This document shows positions 23,863 through 38,201 of a stretch of 64,000 nucleotides of DNA, one piece after another; position 1 is the first letter of the stretch; every line of letters starts with the position of its first letter. This stretch comes from Pyrocephalus nanus (lineage: Eukaryota > Chordata > Aves > Passeriformes > Tyrannidae), in the NCBI GenBank assembly GCA_038380795.1, contig CM076271.1, forward strand, positions 19,173,001-19,237,000, given 5' to 3'. A program made the translations under genes and the position numbers. Below the pieces are notes generated by a model. That model worked only from the letters and a program-made list of their open reading frames with translations, did not search any database and was not told the origin of the DNA.

Positions 23863-24166
23863 AGAATCTTTAAGGTTGGAAAAGCCCATTCACCTCCAAC
23901 TGCCAGGTCCAACACTAACCCACGACCCTGAACACCACAGCTACAGGTTTTTTGGACACTTCCAGGGATGGTGACTCCACCACTGCCCATGAGCAGCCTG
24001 TTCCCATTCCTGACCACTCTTTTAGTGCACAAATTTTTCCTAATATCCAACCTGAACCTCCCCTGGTGCAACCTGAGGCTGTTTCCTGTTGTCCAATGGT
24101 TTGTTACCTGGGAGAAGAGAAGGACCCTCATCTGGTTCCAACCTCCTGTCAGGGAGCTGTGGGAAG
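23863..24166 (-). mobile_element. CR1 LINE fragment, 3' end (ttaaggttggaaaag type)
   Basis: Minus-strand CR1 copy of about 300 bp. Blocks in order are agaatctttaaggttggaaa, gtccaacactaacccacgac, acacttccagggatggtgac, cagcctgttcccattcctga, aatatccaacctgaacctcc, cctggtgcaacctgaggctg and acctgggagaagagaaggac. The match ends near gggagctgtgggaagc. Substitutions are numerous, so it is an older insertion than the 46-kb copy. Confidence 0.93.
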
Positions 24167-24598
24167 CAGGAAGAAAACTCTGCTACGTCTCAGATATTCA
24201 TCTTGCAATAAAGTAATTTTAAATGTAGTTTTACAAAAAGGTTTGGAGTGTGGTGTTAGCTCTGAATTGACATTTACCAAGGTTGGTTTTTTTTTTTTAT
24301 CAGCAAAACAGGAATGTGCTTTTCTGAGCCCAGAGTCCACCTGGGTTCAAGTCTTATCTGCAGAGCCACAGGAAGCAGAGCACAGACAGTGAGGAAGCAC
24401 AAATTGAGATAATTTTGAATATATTTGCATATGAGGTTGTTCTGCTTTGTTTTGCTCTATCAAAAGTCGTAAAGGTTTTTGACTGCAGGTGGTGTTTGGT
24501 GTTAGAAATTATCTGGTGCAAAGCTGCCCCACTTACCTCTGCCTTTTATTTCGTTTTACTGGAGAAATGGATGGAGTTGTTGACAATCGTGGGATTGT
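24167..24598. other. Non-coding spacer between two CR1 copies
   Basis: A+T-rich, with a T run near 24287-24299. No gene recognised. Confidence 0.5.
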
Positions 24599-24828
24599 CA
24601 CAGAATCATGGAATGGTTTGGATTGGAAGGGAAATTAAAAATCACCCAGTCCCACCCCTGCCATGGGCAGGGACACCTTCCACCAGCCCAGGTTGCTCCA
24701 GCCTGGCCTTGGACACTTCCAGGGATGGGACAGCCACAGCTTCTCTGGGCAACCTGTGCCAGGGCCTGCCCACCCTCAAGGGGGAGAATTTCTTCCCAAT
24801 ATCCACCCAAAATCTCCCCTCTTTCAAA
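24599..24828 (-). mobile_element. CR1 LINE fragment, 3' end (ggtttgggttggaag type)
   Basis: Well-preserved minus-strand CR1 end. It opens with cacagaatcatggaatggtt, then tggattggaagggaaatta, the ccatgggcagggacaccttc and caccagcccaggttgctcc blocks, cttctctgggcaacctgtgc, and aatttcttcccaatatcc. The 5' truncation point (…ctctttcaaatt) lies at nearly the same consensus position as that of the copy starting at 47331. Unlike that copy it keeps the ggccttggacacttcc block. Confidence 0.96.
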
Positions 24829-27800
24829 TTAATAATTAATACTGGGGTAGTTTGAAAGCACAAAGTCTGGTTGTGCCCATAAACACCCACACAAACATCC
24901 TGCTCTGCAGGGAATGACCCCAGTGGAGTGACACCAGTCTCAGGGTTCCCGTGCTGGCACCCCCACCCCACAAACCCAACCCATGATTAGAAAAATATTA
25001 GTGGAGCAAGACATGACATGAAATCGAGTGAGGGCATTTGAATTTCACAGGAGCACATGGTGCCAAAACCTTCGTGTGAAATGGCATTTTATTCCTCGGT
25101 GTTGATCATTCTGCCTCCTCCTCATTAGCATTTCCTCTCCTGCCAGTGGTTCTTACATATGTAGCTGCCTAGTTAGTACACAAAAATACCTGGAATTATT
25201 ACCAATCTGCAGGAGCTCTTTGTTTGATCTTTAATGTTTTATTTCTTTTCTCCCTGTGCACACTCTGACAAGTTTTTCTAGTTAGCCCAGGAGAGTTTCC
25301 TCAGCACACTCATGCTTTTTATGCTTTCATCTTTTCTCTTAATCTGGTTTATCTATATTCCTCTTCCTTTAGCCTTGTTATTTATGTTCCACGGGCTGGA
25401 TATTTACTTGAGGGATAAGTCATTCCTAGGTTGTTTTTTTTTTCTTTTTTTTTTTTTTCTAGAAAACATACTTCTCTTTTATTAAAAAACCCATCCTGTC
25501 AAAGGTTGCAGTACCATAACTCAGAGAAACCAAATTCTTTCCACTCCCTATAAAGCCCACATTTTAATTAGATGATGTTTTCTTTTTATATTGTCAGAGA
25601 ATAAAGTTTAAGACAATATTCTTCAATACTTTATGCTTTTAATAAATTATTTATACCGAGGTATATCCTAAGCTACACTGGCTGCTTCCTTTTCAAGGGC
25701 AAGGACTGTGCAGAAGGAGAACAGTCTCCATAAATATTCTAAAAAAGATATATTTAAAGGAAACAAATGCAAAGGAAGCTGTTACAAGCAGAACTTTGGA
25801 AAGCAGATTGCAAAAACTGCATGATAATTTTGATCACTATCAGACTTGAAGTGGATATCTGGGTCATGTTTACAACAGCATTTTCTCTCTGTAGACTTAA
25901 GAGTTTTAGGGGGGAAAAGAAAATGTGAAAAAAAATGGATTAAGATAACCTGAGAAGTATAAATTTCCCTTGCAAGTTTCCCAAGGAGCTGCAAAGTCCA
26001 TGGGCTGGGTTAAAGAAACAGAGAAATGTGTGTGCCCAGTCACACAGCTCCAAAATTTGCCTGCACTGCTTTGAATATTCCAATTTTCTACTGTTTTGAA
26101 AAGGCTGTTTTAAAAAATAAACAGATACCTTGAACTGCCTCAGCTGACCTGTGAAAGCAGAATTATTGAAGCCCAAACTTTGGGCTTAGGACCGATGGAA
26201 ACAATTATAAAACAATTAGGAAAAAGTAATCAGCTGCATCAGTGATCTGCACCTTCATGGATTAACAATTCCCCTCCCTAGTTAGAGATGCAACATTCTT
26301 AAACCAACATTTTGACCCAGTTTTTTGCACGCTGATGTTGAATTAAAACCCTGGTGTTTGATGTGAAGGAGGTAGCAACATCATTTCCTCTACAAGATGT
26401 GTTTAATTTGGGGGAAAATTCCCTTGTTTTCAATGCTGCTGTAAAAATTCAATATCTAATTACATACCAGAGATGTTCTTAGTATCTACATTAGTAAGGA
26501 ATGGATTTTTATCAACTAATGTGTGGTTACAATCCCTACAACCCCCAACCTTCCCCATCCCAATATGGGCACTGTGCAATTCTTTTTACATCTCCCCCTG
26601 TTATTTTTGTTTTGCTCTCCAAGACAGTTCTTCAAAGACTATGCAGATTTGTTGACTTTCCACATCAGTTTGGGAGTGTGCTGGTTCCTGGTTTAAATTT
26701 CAGATTCAGTGGTTTTGTCATCACCTCACGCAATTAGAAACAAAATAAATCCTTCAGGCTGTGCTCTGGGTGGGGTGGGGGGAAGATGGCACTGTTGAGG
26801 AGCTGATTGCAGAGGATGGGTGTCATTTGCCTTTGGTTTGTACTACAAATTAAAGAATGACTTTAATAAGCAGTCGTTCAGGAATATCATTAAAAGGAAA
26901 GTTTATCCCAGTCTTACATCATCCTGCAACATTCAGGATCTGCCTGGGAAAGTGATTAGTTCGTGCTGCTCACTGATTTTCATCAAATCAGTAATTCACA
27001 GGTAAATATAACTGTGTGTGAATATTTGCATGGGTAACATCACCTTTTTTTTTATGGTAAAATGTTGCTTTTATTGATGCAGATTTGCTCCCTGACTTCT
27101 CTGAGCATCTGAGCACAGATTTGAGGCATAAACGTTGAAGCACTGTCTTCAAATAATGACAAAAATGAAGTGCCTTGGAAATGCTGTATATTAGCTTTGA
27201 TTCCCTGGGTCAGAGGAAGCATACAGTGTGTTTATATTCCACACACCTTAATATAACTATGTAGAATATCACTAATATGATATATTCTTGTAGGTATGAA
27301 CTCCACAGCTCCCAAAAGGAACCAGAGGAAATTTGTCCTCCTTGGGAGCAGAATCATTCTGTCTGTACTTACATCACTTCTCTAGACGTGTGTGACATGA
27401 TGAATGGGAATTTCCTTAGCTAAAGCCAAATATTCTACAGTGAGGAGATGGTTTGGATACTGCAGCTGTGATATATGTACCCTTAGACATCCTGTGAGAC
27501 TGCAATCCCATCCCCAGTTAACATCAGTCCAAAGCTCTGCAAGACTAATTTTGCTCTGAACAAAATTTACTATACCATCACATTCCCTGGTTTTTGAACT
27601 CATTAAAAAGTAAGACCTGCACAACTTTGCACACAGAATCAGGAATAAATCACTTAAGTTTTGTCCACTGTTAAAAGCCGTGGATCCCTTTTATCAGCTC
27701 AATCAAATGTTCAATTAGAGTTTTATTGCAGTTAGGAGCATGATGTACAGACTGATGAGGCCCCATAAAGCAGATGTTTAAGACTCTGGACACAAATATT

Positions 27801-30800
27801 AGAAAGAACATGTTTCACTCCTATTTAAGTGGTAGTTCCAGTGTATGGGACTAAGTGGGGGAAGGCACCGAGTGCAATGAATAACATGGCAACTGCACTG
27901 CAGAGCAAATAAACTGTTATGAGTTACACTTCATTTTAATTAGGCACTCAGTTCATATTCTTCTGCACTTGGAATAGACCAAACAAATAAAAACGTGGCA
28001 CAGTGGTTTGTGCACAGTTCCTGCAGTGCTCAGCACAGTGAAGTTCCCCCGTGTTTTTATGGCAAGTGTAAAACCAGCCTGAAAACCACGGGATTTTTAT
28101 GCTGGTTGTCACTTGGAGGAGAAAATTTAAGTGTTGTTGCTTAATAGAAAGAGCTCTGGGAATGAAGTTGGTCCCTAAACCAGAGAACTCAGGAAGCAAC
28201 AGATTCTATAACATGATGCACATCTGCACACCATGAGTTGATGGGACACAGAGTCTGGTTTGATCCTGTCCTGATCTGCAGCTGATGGAGTCAAGGGCCA
28301 AACCAACAGTGGCAACCTTCCCAGACCTTGGCAAAGTGGGTGGGAGGTGTTTGGAAGCCATGAGCTAATTAATGAGCAGAAGGAACAACAGGTAGTTTCA
28401 TTCCTTCAGGCAACAACCTGCCCCTGACGCTCATGTGGTTCTAATTACCTCAATCACCAAGGAATACATTTTACTTTCCTCTCATTGGGAGGAGTCCAGA
28501 GTTAACACAGGTGGGTTTGATTCCCCTCAATTTTGTCCAATGTAACTGAACCTGTGGGCTGAAACGATGCATTTATGTGGGGATCTATTTAAGGCAGGTG
28601 CAGTGAGGGTCTTACCTACTTTAGTAAAGGTAGGAGAGGACTGTGGCAGACCTGGGAAGCACTTGGAATGCAAGGTAGGCAAGAGATTTGTGTGAATTTT
28701 TTTATGTCCTGCAGTTATTGGAAACTGGGAGATGGAGGTTGTGGCAGGAACAGCCTTGCTGGAGAGTGAAGACTTGGGAACAGAGTTTAAAATCCAGGTG
28801 TTGTGTGGAAGGGGAAGGAAATAGTGGAGGTGGTGTTGTGTTTTGCTTATTTTCTGCCACAGTTCTGCAAAGCTGCTGGAGCAGCCTGGGAAAAGAGGCT
28901 GGACCAGGGAGCTTCACAGTTTCCAGCTTTTCTTTCTAAAAACAAACCTTTAAAGGTACAAACTGTGACTTATGATGTATTTCACCTTTCACTGTGGGCC
29001 ATAGTTTTAAGCCATTAACATCAGGCAGGTTCTTATGCATTTACAACCAAGAGCAGACATTTTCTGACTGTATTTAAGGTTTCAGGATTCCTGGAAATTA
29101 AAGAGAAGATTTGATTGGAAGGATCAGTGCATATTTCTTGCAAGATTGAATGGTTTTTTCTCTTTTTGCTGGGTCTGCATTAGATGCAGAAAGCATTATG
29201 GCATGTAAATAGGGTTAATAAATATCTTAATGTCCAAATATTCCAATTCAATTGACCAGTTCATTTGAAGTGGAGGTGATGGTGCATTTTTTCTGATGTG
29301 CAGGCCTGGTTTGATTTCCCTGTGATGCTGAATTGGTGTAGGAAAAGAGAGTTCCCAATTCCCAGAAGTAAATGTGTGCTGTTACTTTTGACCCTAAGAA
29401 TGGGGTCAAAATAGGATAAATTATAGTTGCAAATAACCTTTTTCTCAGGCTTGATGTATAGAGGAATAAACTCTAAAGGTCAGGAAATGGTTGTTTCTGC
29501 TGCTACTGCAAGTGCCACATCTTTAATAAAGAGCTTAATATCAAAGATACATTTTGGGGAGGATATTATGTGTTTATTTCACTTCTGCTATTTGGTGACT
29601 CTGCCAAAATGAGGAATGGAGGGGCATAAAACTTTTCTCAGCTTATTTTACCAAACACTCCTGTCCTACATCACTTTGAACTTCACGTGGTCAATGCAGC
29701 AGTGGCTTTTTTTTTAATGGAAGTTGCAGGAAAACAACGTAGTGTTAAAAAAAAAAAAATAAATCCAAGACCATCTGAGCAGTTCTGACCTTTAACTTCA
29801 AAATACCCTTAGCTGGCAGGAAGAGTGAAAACCCACAGGTCCTATCACTGCAACAAAACACAGATTTCCAAGAATACTGCAAAACAAATACCCTGTATGA
29901 TCCATCCAAGCTTTCTGATTTCTCACTGAACAGAGAGGATGTGCAGGAATTGGGTGTCCAGAGCGAAGTCAGGAATGATTGCTTCTCACAGGGCACTGAA
30001 AAGAACTAATCAGTTGGTCAAAGCAAAGGGCCTCCAGTAAATAAAAGAGCCAAGAACTGGAACCAGTGAATTTAGATCAGCTCCTGATGGGAAAACAAAC
30101 CTGCTCCCTCTTGGTCAATCAGTTGTCCAGAACTCCAACTATTTAACTATCTTGTGAAATGTTTTCAGTCACACTTTGCAGTCTTCCTAAAACTTTCTGC
30201 TTTTTATACCTGGGATCCCACCAGTTTTCAAGCACATCTTTATGAAAAGGCTGATTTTTTTTTTTTTTTCAGACCAGGACTCTTCAGCAGTGAAAAAAAT
30301 GCTGCTGTTTTAATTGGTGTTGATTGGTGAAGCTGTTGGAGGGGTGGGAGTGGTTTCAGACTCTTTAGCCTGGTAATATCACTTGATAAAGACTAAATCA
30401 GAGGAACAAATTTGGCCTTGTAATGGACTTTTGGAATATGTGCTGCTTAACATTTGCAAAAAGCTGCTTTTGTCATTTAGTCCACGTAGTTGTTTTCAGC
30501 AGATAAAGCCACAACAGAGCCCTTTTATCACAGTAGGAAACTTCCCTTTCCCCTCAGATTTCGAGCAATAACAATTCTGGGGGGTAATAATTATTCCAGA
30601 TGCATTGTAGCATGTAAATGAATCTGTTGCTTTGGTGGCATTACTGCAAAAGCAATGCTGATGGGGTATGCTCAGAATGAGCAAATTAATTAACCAAACT
30701 GTGAAATCAAATAAATCTCCCAGCAGTGACCTCGGTGTCACCAAATAAAGGAAGACATTAGGTTGATGTGTAGTTGCTTTTGTTGAAGTAAAAGCAGAAT

Positions 30801-33800
30801 TTTAGGAGCTAAATGTTGCCATTATTCTGACTTAAAATAGACTTTCAGGCTGGCAGTGCAGTGCTGGCAGGGGGAGATGGATATTTGATGTCCATTTAGC
30901 TTTTTGTCTGGATCTGCTGCAATCAGGCTTACAAAGCAAATGCCACAAACCAGTATTTCACTGAGAAGGTGCATCAGGCCTAAAATCCCAACCCTATAGA
31001 TCCCCTGTTGACATCAGCACTGTGCAGTCTCCCTGCCCTACACAGCTCCCTAGAGCTGGCAGCTCACCTGGCCTCTCAGCTGCTGACCTTGGCCATTCCC
31101 TTCACTGCTTTTATTTCCTCCCCTTTGAGGGATCAGAGTTCCCAGAGGCTCTGAGGAGCCTTCCTGATTTTGGATAACAAAAGTACTCTGTTCTCTTCCC
31201 TCCCTCTACAGTAAAATAAAAATTAGAGCCTGATATTTGCAGTTTTTTATGTAGCCAAGAAAGGAAATTTATGATTGTAGCATCAGGGTTGTACAGCAGC
31301 ATAAGCTCTGCAGGGTTGCAGATGTTATCACTGGTGTTATCAATATATGCTGATGGGACAGGTATTTGGAGTTTTGCAGGGGAATGATTACAAGGAGCTC
31401 AAAACCCTGAGTTTTTATGCTGCCATCTATCATGGAGGTACTGCAAGATGAATGAGGATTTTTCATCCAGAGGGAAGGGGGGAAAAAAAAAAATCCATGT
31501 TTTACTGCATTTATTTAGAAAAGGTCGGTGTATAGAAAAGTTCATTAGATTATTGTGTTCAAAATTTGGTGTTTAACAGTTAGCAAGTGTGTTAGATTTA
31601 CTGCTGAGGGTGTGTGTAAGGAGTTAAAGGGTGCACTGATGGGAGATGAGTCTCTCAATGGGAAACCTGTCCTGGGAAGGGAGGCTCTATGGGAAATCAC
31701 TGATGCTGGGAGGTTCCCACACTGCAAACTGGAGAATTGGTAATTCTTTCTCCACCCACTCATCTTTGGTTAGGCTGCAATAATGATTCTAACCCCCCAA
31801 AATCTAATTTAACATATCAACTCCCACCAGTTCTGGTGGAGAATGGGGTTATCAGTAGGAATGCAGCATAGGAAATCTTGGACAATCATATTAAGAAAGT
31901 TTCATTCAGCTGTGCATGTGTTGGTTTTTGGGGGAGGGGGGGCTAAAATGAATAAAAATCACTGCACTGCCACTAAGGCAGAGTACAAGAGTGTGATGCT
32001 GATGGATACAAAATGGGCTTGTACTATATGGGAGCTGCAAGCTTCCTGTCCAGGGTGTTCAGTGATGATTCCTTTGATCAGGAACTATCACCAACTCAAT
32101 TCCCCCCTAGGCTGGTATCTGTAGTACTGATAGTGAATGCTTTTGGCAGTTAATTGTGTCTACCCTGCAAAATACATGGAGTTTTCTTTTTTTCCATTAA
32201 AGGAACAATATTCCTTTTTAAGGAACCTGTTGGTGATGATTTTTCCCTCAGAGATTTAATTTGCACCATGGTTTCCCTAGAAAATAGCAAACCAACTTCC
32301 TTGTGAAGCTTTATTTTGTCCTCCTGAAGAGGCACCTCTGCTGTGGCTGCAGGATGGGGGCAGTTATTGATGGGGTGCTAACAGCACAAATATCTCCCAT
32401 AAAATAAAGGCCATTTGAAGTTGTTTCCTCTATTCTTTAATTCTTGTTTCAAACCACTTCCCCAATTTTTGGTTTCAAATCTACCCACAAGGCTCTCCAG
32501 GAGACGACAGCCTTGGGATTTTTCCCTTCAGATAAATCTTGTAAGAGGAATTTATTGCAACTAATAAATGGAGTTTCAGTAAAGTACATCTGATAAAAGT
32601 CCTCTTTTGATTGTGCTGATGTAACTTCATTGACTGATTCCTGACTTACATGAGCATCACTGAGAGGAAAGCCAAGCTGGAAGGGTCTGTCTAAAATGCA
32701 GACTGCAAGAAAAGAGTGGAATGAACTGGTTGGAAATCTAAAATTATGATGTGAAAAATATGTGGGGAAATCCCTCAAAGAAGAATTCAGCCAATTATTT
32801 CATTTCAGTTGTATCAAAACTGTAGCATTTTGAAGTGACTAACATTTTAATTTGAGTATTATTTGGATAAATCTTGGTTTTCAGAGTTTGATTTATGTAA
32901 TATTGTACATACTAAGACATTCAAACCGATATTTTAATGTAAATTAACTACCATAAATCAAAACCAAAAAACTATGTTAAGGATATCTTTTGACATGGCT
33001 AAAATAAATCAGGGAACTATGCATTTCTTCCTTAAAAATCTTTAAAATTCTCCTTTGCCACTACTGCTAAACTGCACATTTCCACCCAAATAAAATTCCT
33101 CAAAAGCCTGTGGACCAATTGTAATTTTAATATTTCCCATTTGGAACTAATACATACTTCAAGTACCACTCTCAGATTAGATAAATATACTATTGTTTAC
33201 AGTTATGATAACCTTTAAGATCCTGCAAATGCCTTTAAAAAAGCTAATTACATGCTTTTATTTGCCGCCAGTAAAAACAGAAGAATAACAACCCAACTCA
33301 TTTAATCCCTACTGTGATTTCCTGTGGGCTAATTAAAGTGTACTCAACTGATATCTTAACTGCACAGCCACAGGCAATCCAAATATTTAAAGGGACCAGC
33401 ATCTGCATTCCTGGCTGGAATGAGCACCAGGAATGGGGGCCATTTGTGGACACTGAGAACATTCCAAGGAAGTGCCCTGGAGGAAGAATCTGTGCTGGGC
33501 TGTCCTGCCAGGGCTCCCACTGAGGGCTCACTCACTCAATACCAAGGGTGGTCCTGGTCTAAATATCTGCAGATCTCTTATTAAAGTTCTCCTGTTCCTC
33601 CTCTTCCATCTTCTTGCTCCAAAAAAACCTCCCTGAAAGCACCTCACAGGTGTGAATCCAGTGGATTGCCCAGCACCAACAAGCCTGGATGAGCTTCCCT
33701 CTGGGGAGGTGTGAAAGCTGTGAGGGAAATGAGATGTTAAAGTTGGATAAACTGATACAATTGCCCAGTGCTGGTTGTTGTCCTGGAACGGCATCTCCTG

Positions 33801-33820
33801 CCACTCTCAACTTTTGGAGA
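24829..33820. other. Nine-kilobase non-coding stretch free of recognisable repeats
   Basis: No gene and no CR1 were found. Simple tracts occur at 25434-25458 (T-rich) and 30255-30269 (T15). A 19-base near-palindrome lies at 26169-26187. A short hairpin-forming word (cctacttt…aaaggtagg) lies near 28614-28633. Open frames of 60-109 codons occur on both strands without any recognisable domain. 32800-33300 is strongly A+T-rich and includes ctattgtttacag (FOX-like) near 33191. The shortage of repeats could mean selective constraint or only chance. Confidence 0.5.
26169..26187. repeat. 19-base inverted repeat
   Basis: aagcccaaa and tttgggctt are perfect complements around a single central c. Function unknown; a hairpin this tight would not form a normal loop, so a dimeric protein site is as likely as any RNA structure. 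Confidence 0.8.
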
Positions 33821-33987
33821 GATTACCCAGAGAAGCTGTGGCTGCCCCATCCCTGGAAGTGTCCAAGGCCAGGCTGGATGGGGCTTGGAACAACCTGGGA
33901 TAATGGGTGATATCCATGCTCATGGCAGGGGGTTGGAACAAGATGATCTTTAAGGTCCCTTCCACCCCAAACCATTCTAGGACTCTT
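33821..33987 (+). mobile_element. CR1 LINE fragment, 3' end
   Basis: Sense CR1 end: attacccagagaagctgtgg, ctgccccatccctggaagtg, tccaaggccaggctggatgg, ggcttggaacaacctggga, a divergent gatatccatgctcatggcag block and tctttaaggtcccttccacc, then ccaaaccattctagga. This is the only CR1 copy between 24.8 and 42.0 kb. Confidence 0.93.
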
Positions 33988-36900
33988 TGCTACCAATCTC
34001 TTCCAAAAAGAACCAGTCTTGTGCTGTCTACACCTCCCAATATCTTCAGGTGAAGGAACCTTAAAAATGCTTGTAGTCAAAGATGAAAATAGGTTTTACA
34101 AAGAAACATGTAGTACTAGCATGAATAATAAGCATTTTGAAGGAACTGAAGGTGCCATTGCAGTCAAAAATCACTCCCTTATTCAACAATTCCCCATCTG
34201 TGCCTTGGTGCAAAGAGATTTTCATGGCTGGATTGAGGCCTTTGGAATATCTGTCAATGCACTGTGGTGCTGAGGAGAGAAGGAGCTCTTAAGCTTCCTC
34301 TTCCCAAACAACTGCCATCGACCTTTTTGATGCTGACATTTGCATTTATAAGGGGCATGAATGGACTATTCTTCACCTTTAAATGCACATGGTATTTGTC
34401 TTTTTCCCATTTCTGGATGCTCGGGCTTGTTGTTGATGAGTCTTTAATGCCACAATTCAGTGTGTATTAATTTTTACAGCTGTTAGAGAGATGCTGGAAG
34501 GGAAATAGTAAGTCTTCAGCCCTTCCTTGTCATATTATACTATCATGCTCCCAGGCAATAAATAACAGTGATTCATTCAGACTGTATAAACCACTCCATT
34601 AAAACACTCAGTAGGATAAAGGGACCATCAGAGCTCTCCTGTGGTTTTTGTTTTCTTGAAACGTTAATATTTAGCTCATCCTGTTTTCCATCTCCCCTAA
34701 ACAGTGGTGTTCTCTCCTACTCTTTGTGAGGCAGAAACGGGGATGTGTCTCACTTTTTGGGGCATTCAGCCCCCAGGGGATGCCTGGAGCCTTTAGCAGG
34801 AATGGTTGGTTTGATTTTCTGACATGAATGCTAATTATGTCCTCACTTCTGTTGAGAGATGATTCTCTCCTTCAGTGTGGATTTCTTTTACTGGGATTTT
34901 CCTCAAGATTTTTGTCCCCTGTAGTAACACTGTAGCATAGTATATGTACTTCCAGAAAAAAAGTTTATCTATCTCTTTCCTCTTGCTTGAAATCCTATGG
35001 ATTAGCTATTTTCCCTCTATATCTCTAAGATATATTCCATTCTTCTTGTTAGGCCAAGCAAGAATTGAAAAGACTTCTTAAAAACCTTCCTGTTTTGTTT
35101 CAGGCTATGACCTGAATTTGCTGGAAACAGCAAATAGCCCCATTTTCAGACTGAAGCTTTCTAAACTAATGAGATTTAAGTAGGATGTATAAAATGTGAT
35201 CCAACATTTAAGTGCTTAACCTGAAACAGTTCAATTTTATCCCTCACCCAAAGCACGTAGAATGGCTTTATTCAAGCATTAAGTGAAAATAATTCCTTCT
35301 GTCTTTCCCAGAAACCCCAATCAGTGCCTGGTGTGTCAGTCAGGGTCTGGCTGTGACGTGACCATGAGCACCAGGGCTGGGTAGGAAAGTGAAGTCTCTC
35401 CTGAAGGGCCCTTTTCCTTTTAAAACCCTAATTGTAGAGGATTATGGTTATTTCTTACACTGAATATAGGATTTCATACCCACGAAGCTCTGGCAGATGA
35501 TAGAACTTCATTAAACATCAATTCTCACATCAGAGTTGGCCTCAGATGTGACTTGTTTTGTCTCTTGTGTTTTCACAAGTTGGTAATTTTCTAAGAATTT
35601 CTGCAGTGATTTGCCTCATCCTTGAACTTTCTGTGTCCTTGAACTTCCCACGTTTCACGTGTAGGGAGAGAATGACATGCTACTAATAGGGAAAATTATC
35701 CAACTGATCTGCTCTTCTGTGTGTTGATAGCAAGGGTAGAGTGTCCAAGGTAACCTGCCCCTTCCCAGGGGAATTCAGCAAGTGTTTAACAAGGAAAACT
35801 ACCACAGCAAAAGGTGGTGGGAGGGAAAATCTGTCCTTGGCTCTCATGTGCTCTGTCTTCAAACAAATGCTGGATTGGAGGGATGCATTTCCAAGGACAA
35901 GTTCAGAATTACTGGAATAGCAGGCACGTGGCTGACCCAGAAAAAGAGGGTTGGAAACCCCAGAATACAGAATTTGCCAGAAAACTGGCGAAATAGTGGT
36001 AATAATAATAATAGGGATTATACAGGATCTGCAATGAGAGTGGTCATATTTTGGTAGAGAGGAATAATTTTCATTGAATATCAAAAAGTTACAACTAACT
36101 TTTGTTTTCCTGTATTTCACTTAGATTTAAATTTCCCCTGGTCAATATATTTCATAGTCTTTATTAAACTGAGAAAATAAACCCAAACAAGTGGCAGCTT
36201 TTCCCCTAAAAAGGATTTTTATAAAGTCTAAAGGCTACATTGCAATTGAACTTCATATGGAGTTGGACATCTCATGCTTTATGTTCTGTCCATACCTTCA
36301 AACATATTTACTGAAATAATTTTAAAAAAATAAACAGTCTTGAAGAAAACAAGGCAGTTTGTTCATGGTTTCCTTTTTTCTTTTAGGCTAAGATATTAGC
36401 TATTTTAAGTGATTCTATATGAAGTTTAATTACAGGCTTCTTTTTCTTTGCTAACCCAAAGCTCAGCTGGGAGGGAAAAAAAAAAACAAGTTAATTTGTG
36501 TAGCCATCATCAGACTTGCTTTTCTTTTTTTGGTCTGTTTTTTTGCCTGATATAGAGGAAAAATGATGTTCCAGGAGCACAGCCCCAGCATCAAGCTGTG
36601 GGATGGCTCTGCTGTTGCAGGTGATGCTTGGCAGGAGCTTTCCCTTCCTTTTTGCCTCTGGAAGTATTTGATTTCAACAGATTCCTTCTCCAGGAATATG
36701 GTCAATTAAGCCACTCTTAGAAGGTGTTTGAAGGTATCAGGAATTATGCTTTTATTGAAACTAAAGATGAGTTGTCCCTGCTGAATCCAAGGTGCAAGCT
36801 GCTCCAGCATTTCTAGGAGTTTATAATTATTATTATTATTTCCCTTCCATATGGAAGTTAATTGTAAATCTGCCAATGAATTTACTTCAGCATTGCACTT

Positions 36901-38160
36901 GCCTGCCTGGATGAGTTTGGAATTTATTATTTCAATTTGATTCCCCATACTTTTTGTAGGAAATATTTGGTGTTCTTTAGTGAAAGAGCTCACGGTGAAT
37001 TTACAGCCCTTTCTTCATCAATAAATTCAGAGAAATCAAATTATTGTTAGGCATAAAAAGCCCAAATACTATATTATTAAAGTACATCTTGAGACAAGGC
37101 ATCATCTTGTTTTATGAGATGTAGTTCAACGCTAGAATGGTGTTAGAGCCTTGTACATGAGACACTTGGAGTGATTATTTTTTGCTTCAGAGATTGATAA
37201 GGGGGATAAGAAATTACCAGTGAATATTTTTACTGCAATAATTCGATTCTGCTGGTGTTGCTTTCAGTGCTTCCATTTTCTTGTCCTCTTTGCAGTGGCT
37301 ATTTTTAATTAGGGTCCAAATTTGAAGGTATTACTCGTCAGCAGGAGTAGTCACTGCCTTATTTTTGGGGGAGCTATTTTTTGCACATAAACACTGACCA
37401 GTCTTACAGGAATTGCCCTTCCTGGCAAGGAGGGGGAAGGTTTTGCTGCCTACAGACTTTTTATCATGCAAAGAATCTTTGTGCCACTGAGGGCTGGTGA
37501 GATTCCCATTAGGAAAATGGAAAGGGTGGAAAATCATCCTATATTTATGACTACAGCATTCCTCCATCAATCAACAACCATCCTGAATCAGGAAACAAGG
37601 GCAGGACAGGGCTAAACTAAATATTGTTCAAGAGTCACTCTGAAATTACCAAAATTGAGGTATTTTTTTTAAAGCCTCATAATCTGTGTACGATAAAATG
37701 AACAGCAGGATGAAAATCCAGGGTAGGCTAAACAAAATCATCCATTGCTTTGATTTGGAGCTGGTTTTCTGTCATATCCACCCATTAAATCTCGCTAAGA
37801 GAAACCTGGAGATCAAAATGCAGCTGAGTTCTAGGCACAGACTAAGAATTCAACAAAATAAAGGTTCTCCAGAGGGTGTTGGAAGGGTTTGCATCTATTC
37901 ATTAAGCCATGTGTTAATGAGAAGTATCAAGTTGCATCCATTTCCTAAAAGACCCAACAAAATGGTGAATAATCGAGACCAAACCCAAATAATTACAAAT
38001 TTGAGGGAAAAAAAAAATAAATTTAAAGAATTGTTTGGAGGAGAAATGGATGATTTATTAATTTGAGTCATTCTGAAGTTACATCAATTCAGGAAACTCT
38101 GCATAAGACTCGAGTCCAATATCAATCCTAAGGAGATTAAGTACTTAAGCATTATACTGT

Positions 38161-38201
38161 CCTCTAAATTAAGGAAGTTGTATAAGCTTAATTTCCAGAG
38201 G
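38161..38201. repeat. Stem-loop, 13-bp stem with a 2-base bulge
   Basis: cctctaaattaag (38161-38173) pairs with cttaattt-cc-agagg (38187-38201), leaving cc unpaired and a 13-base loop. A T-A and a wobble pair could extend it outward by two. It is unrelated to any CR1. It may be chance in A+T-rich DNA or a small structured RNA element. Confidence 0.75.
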
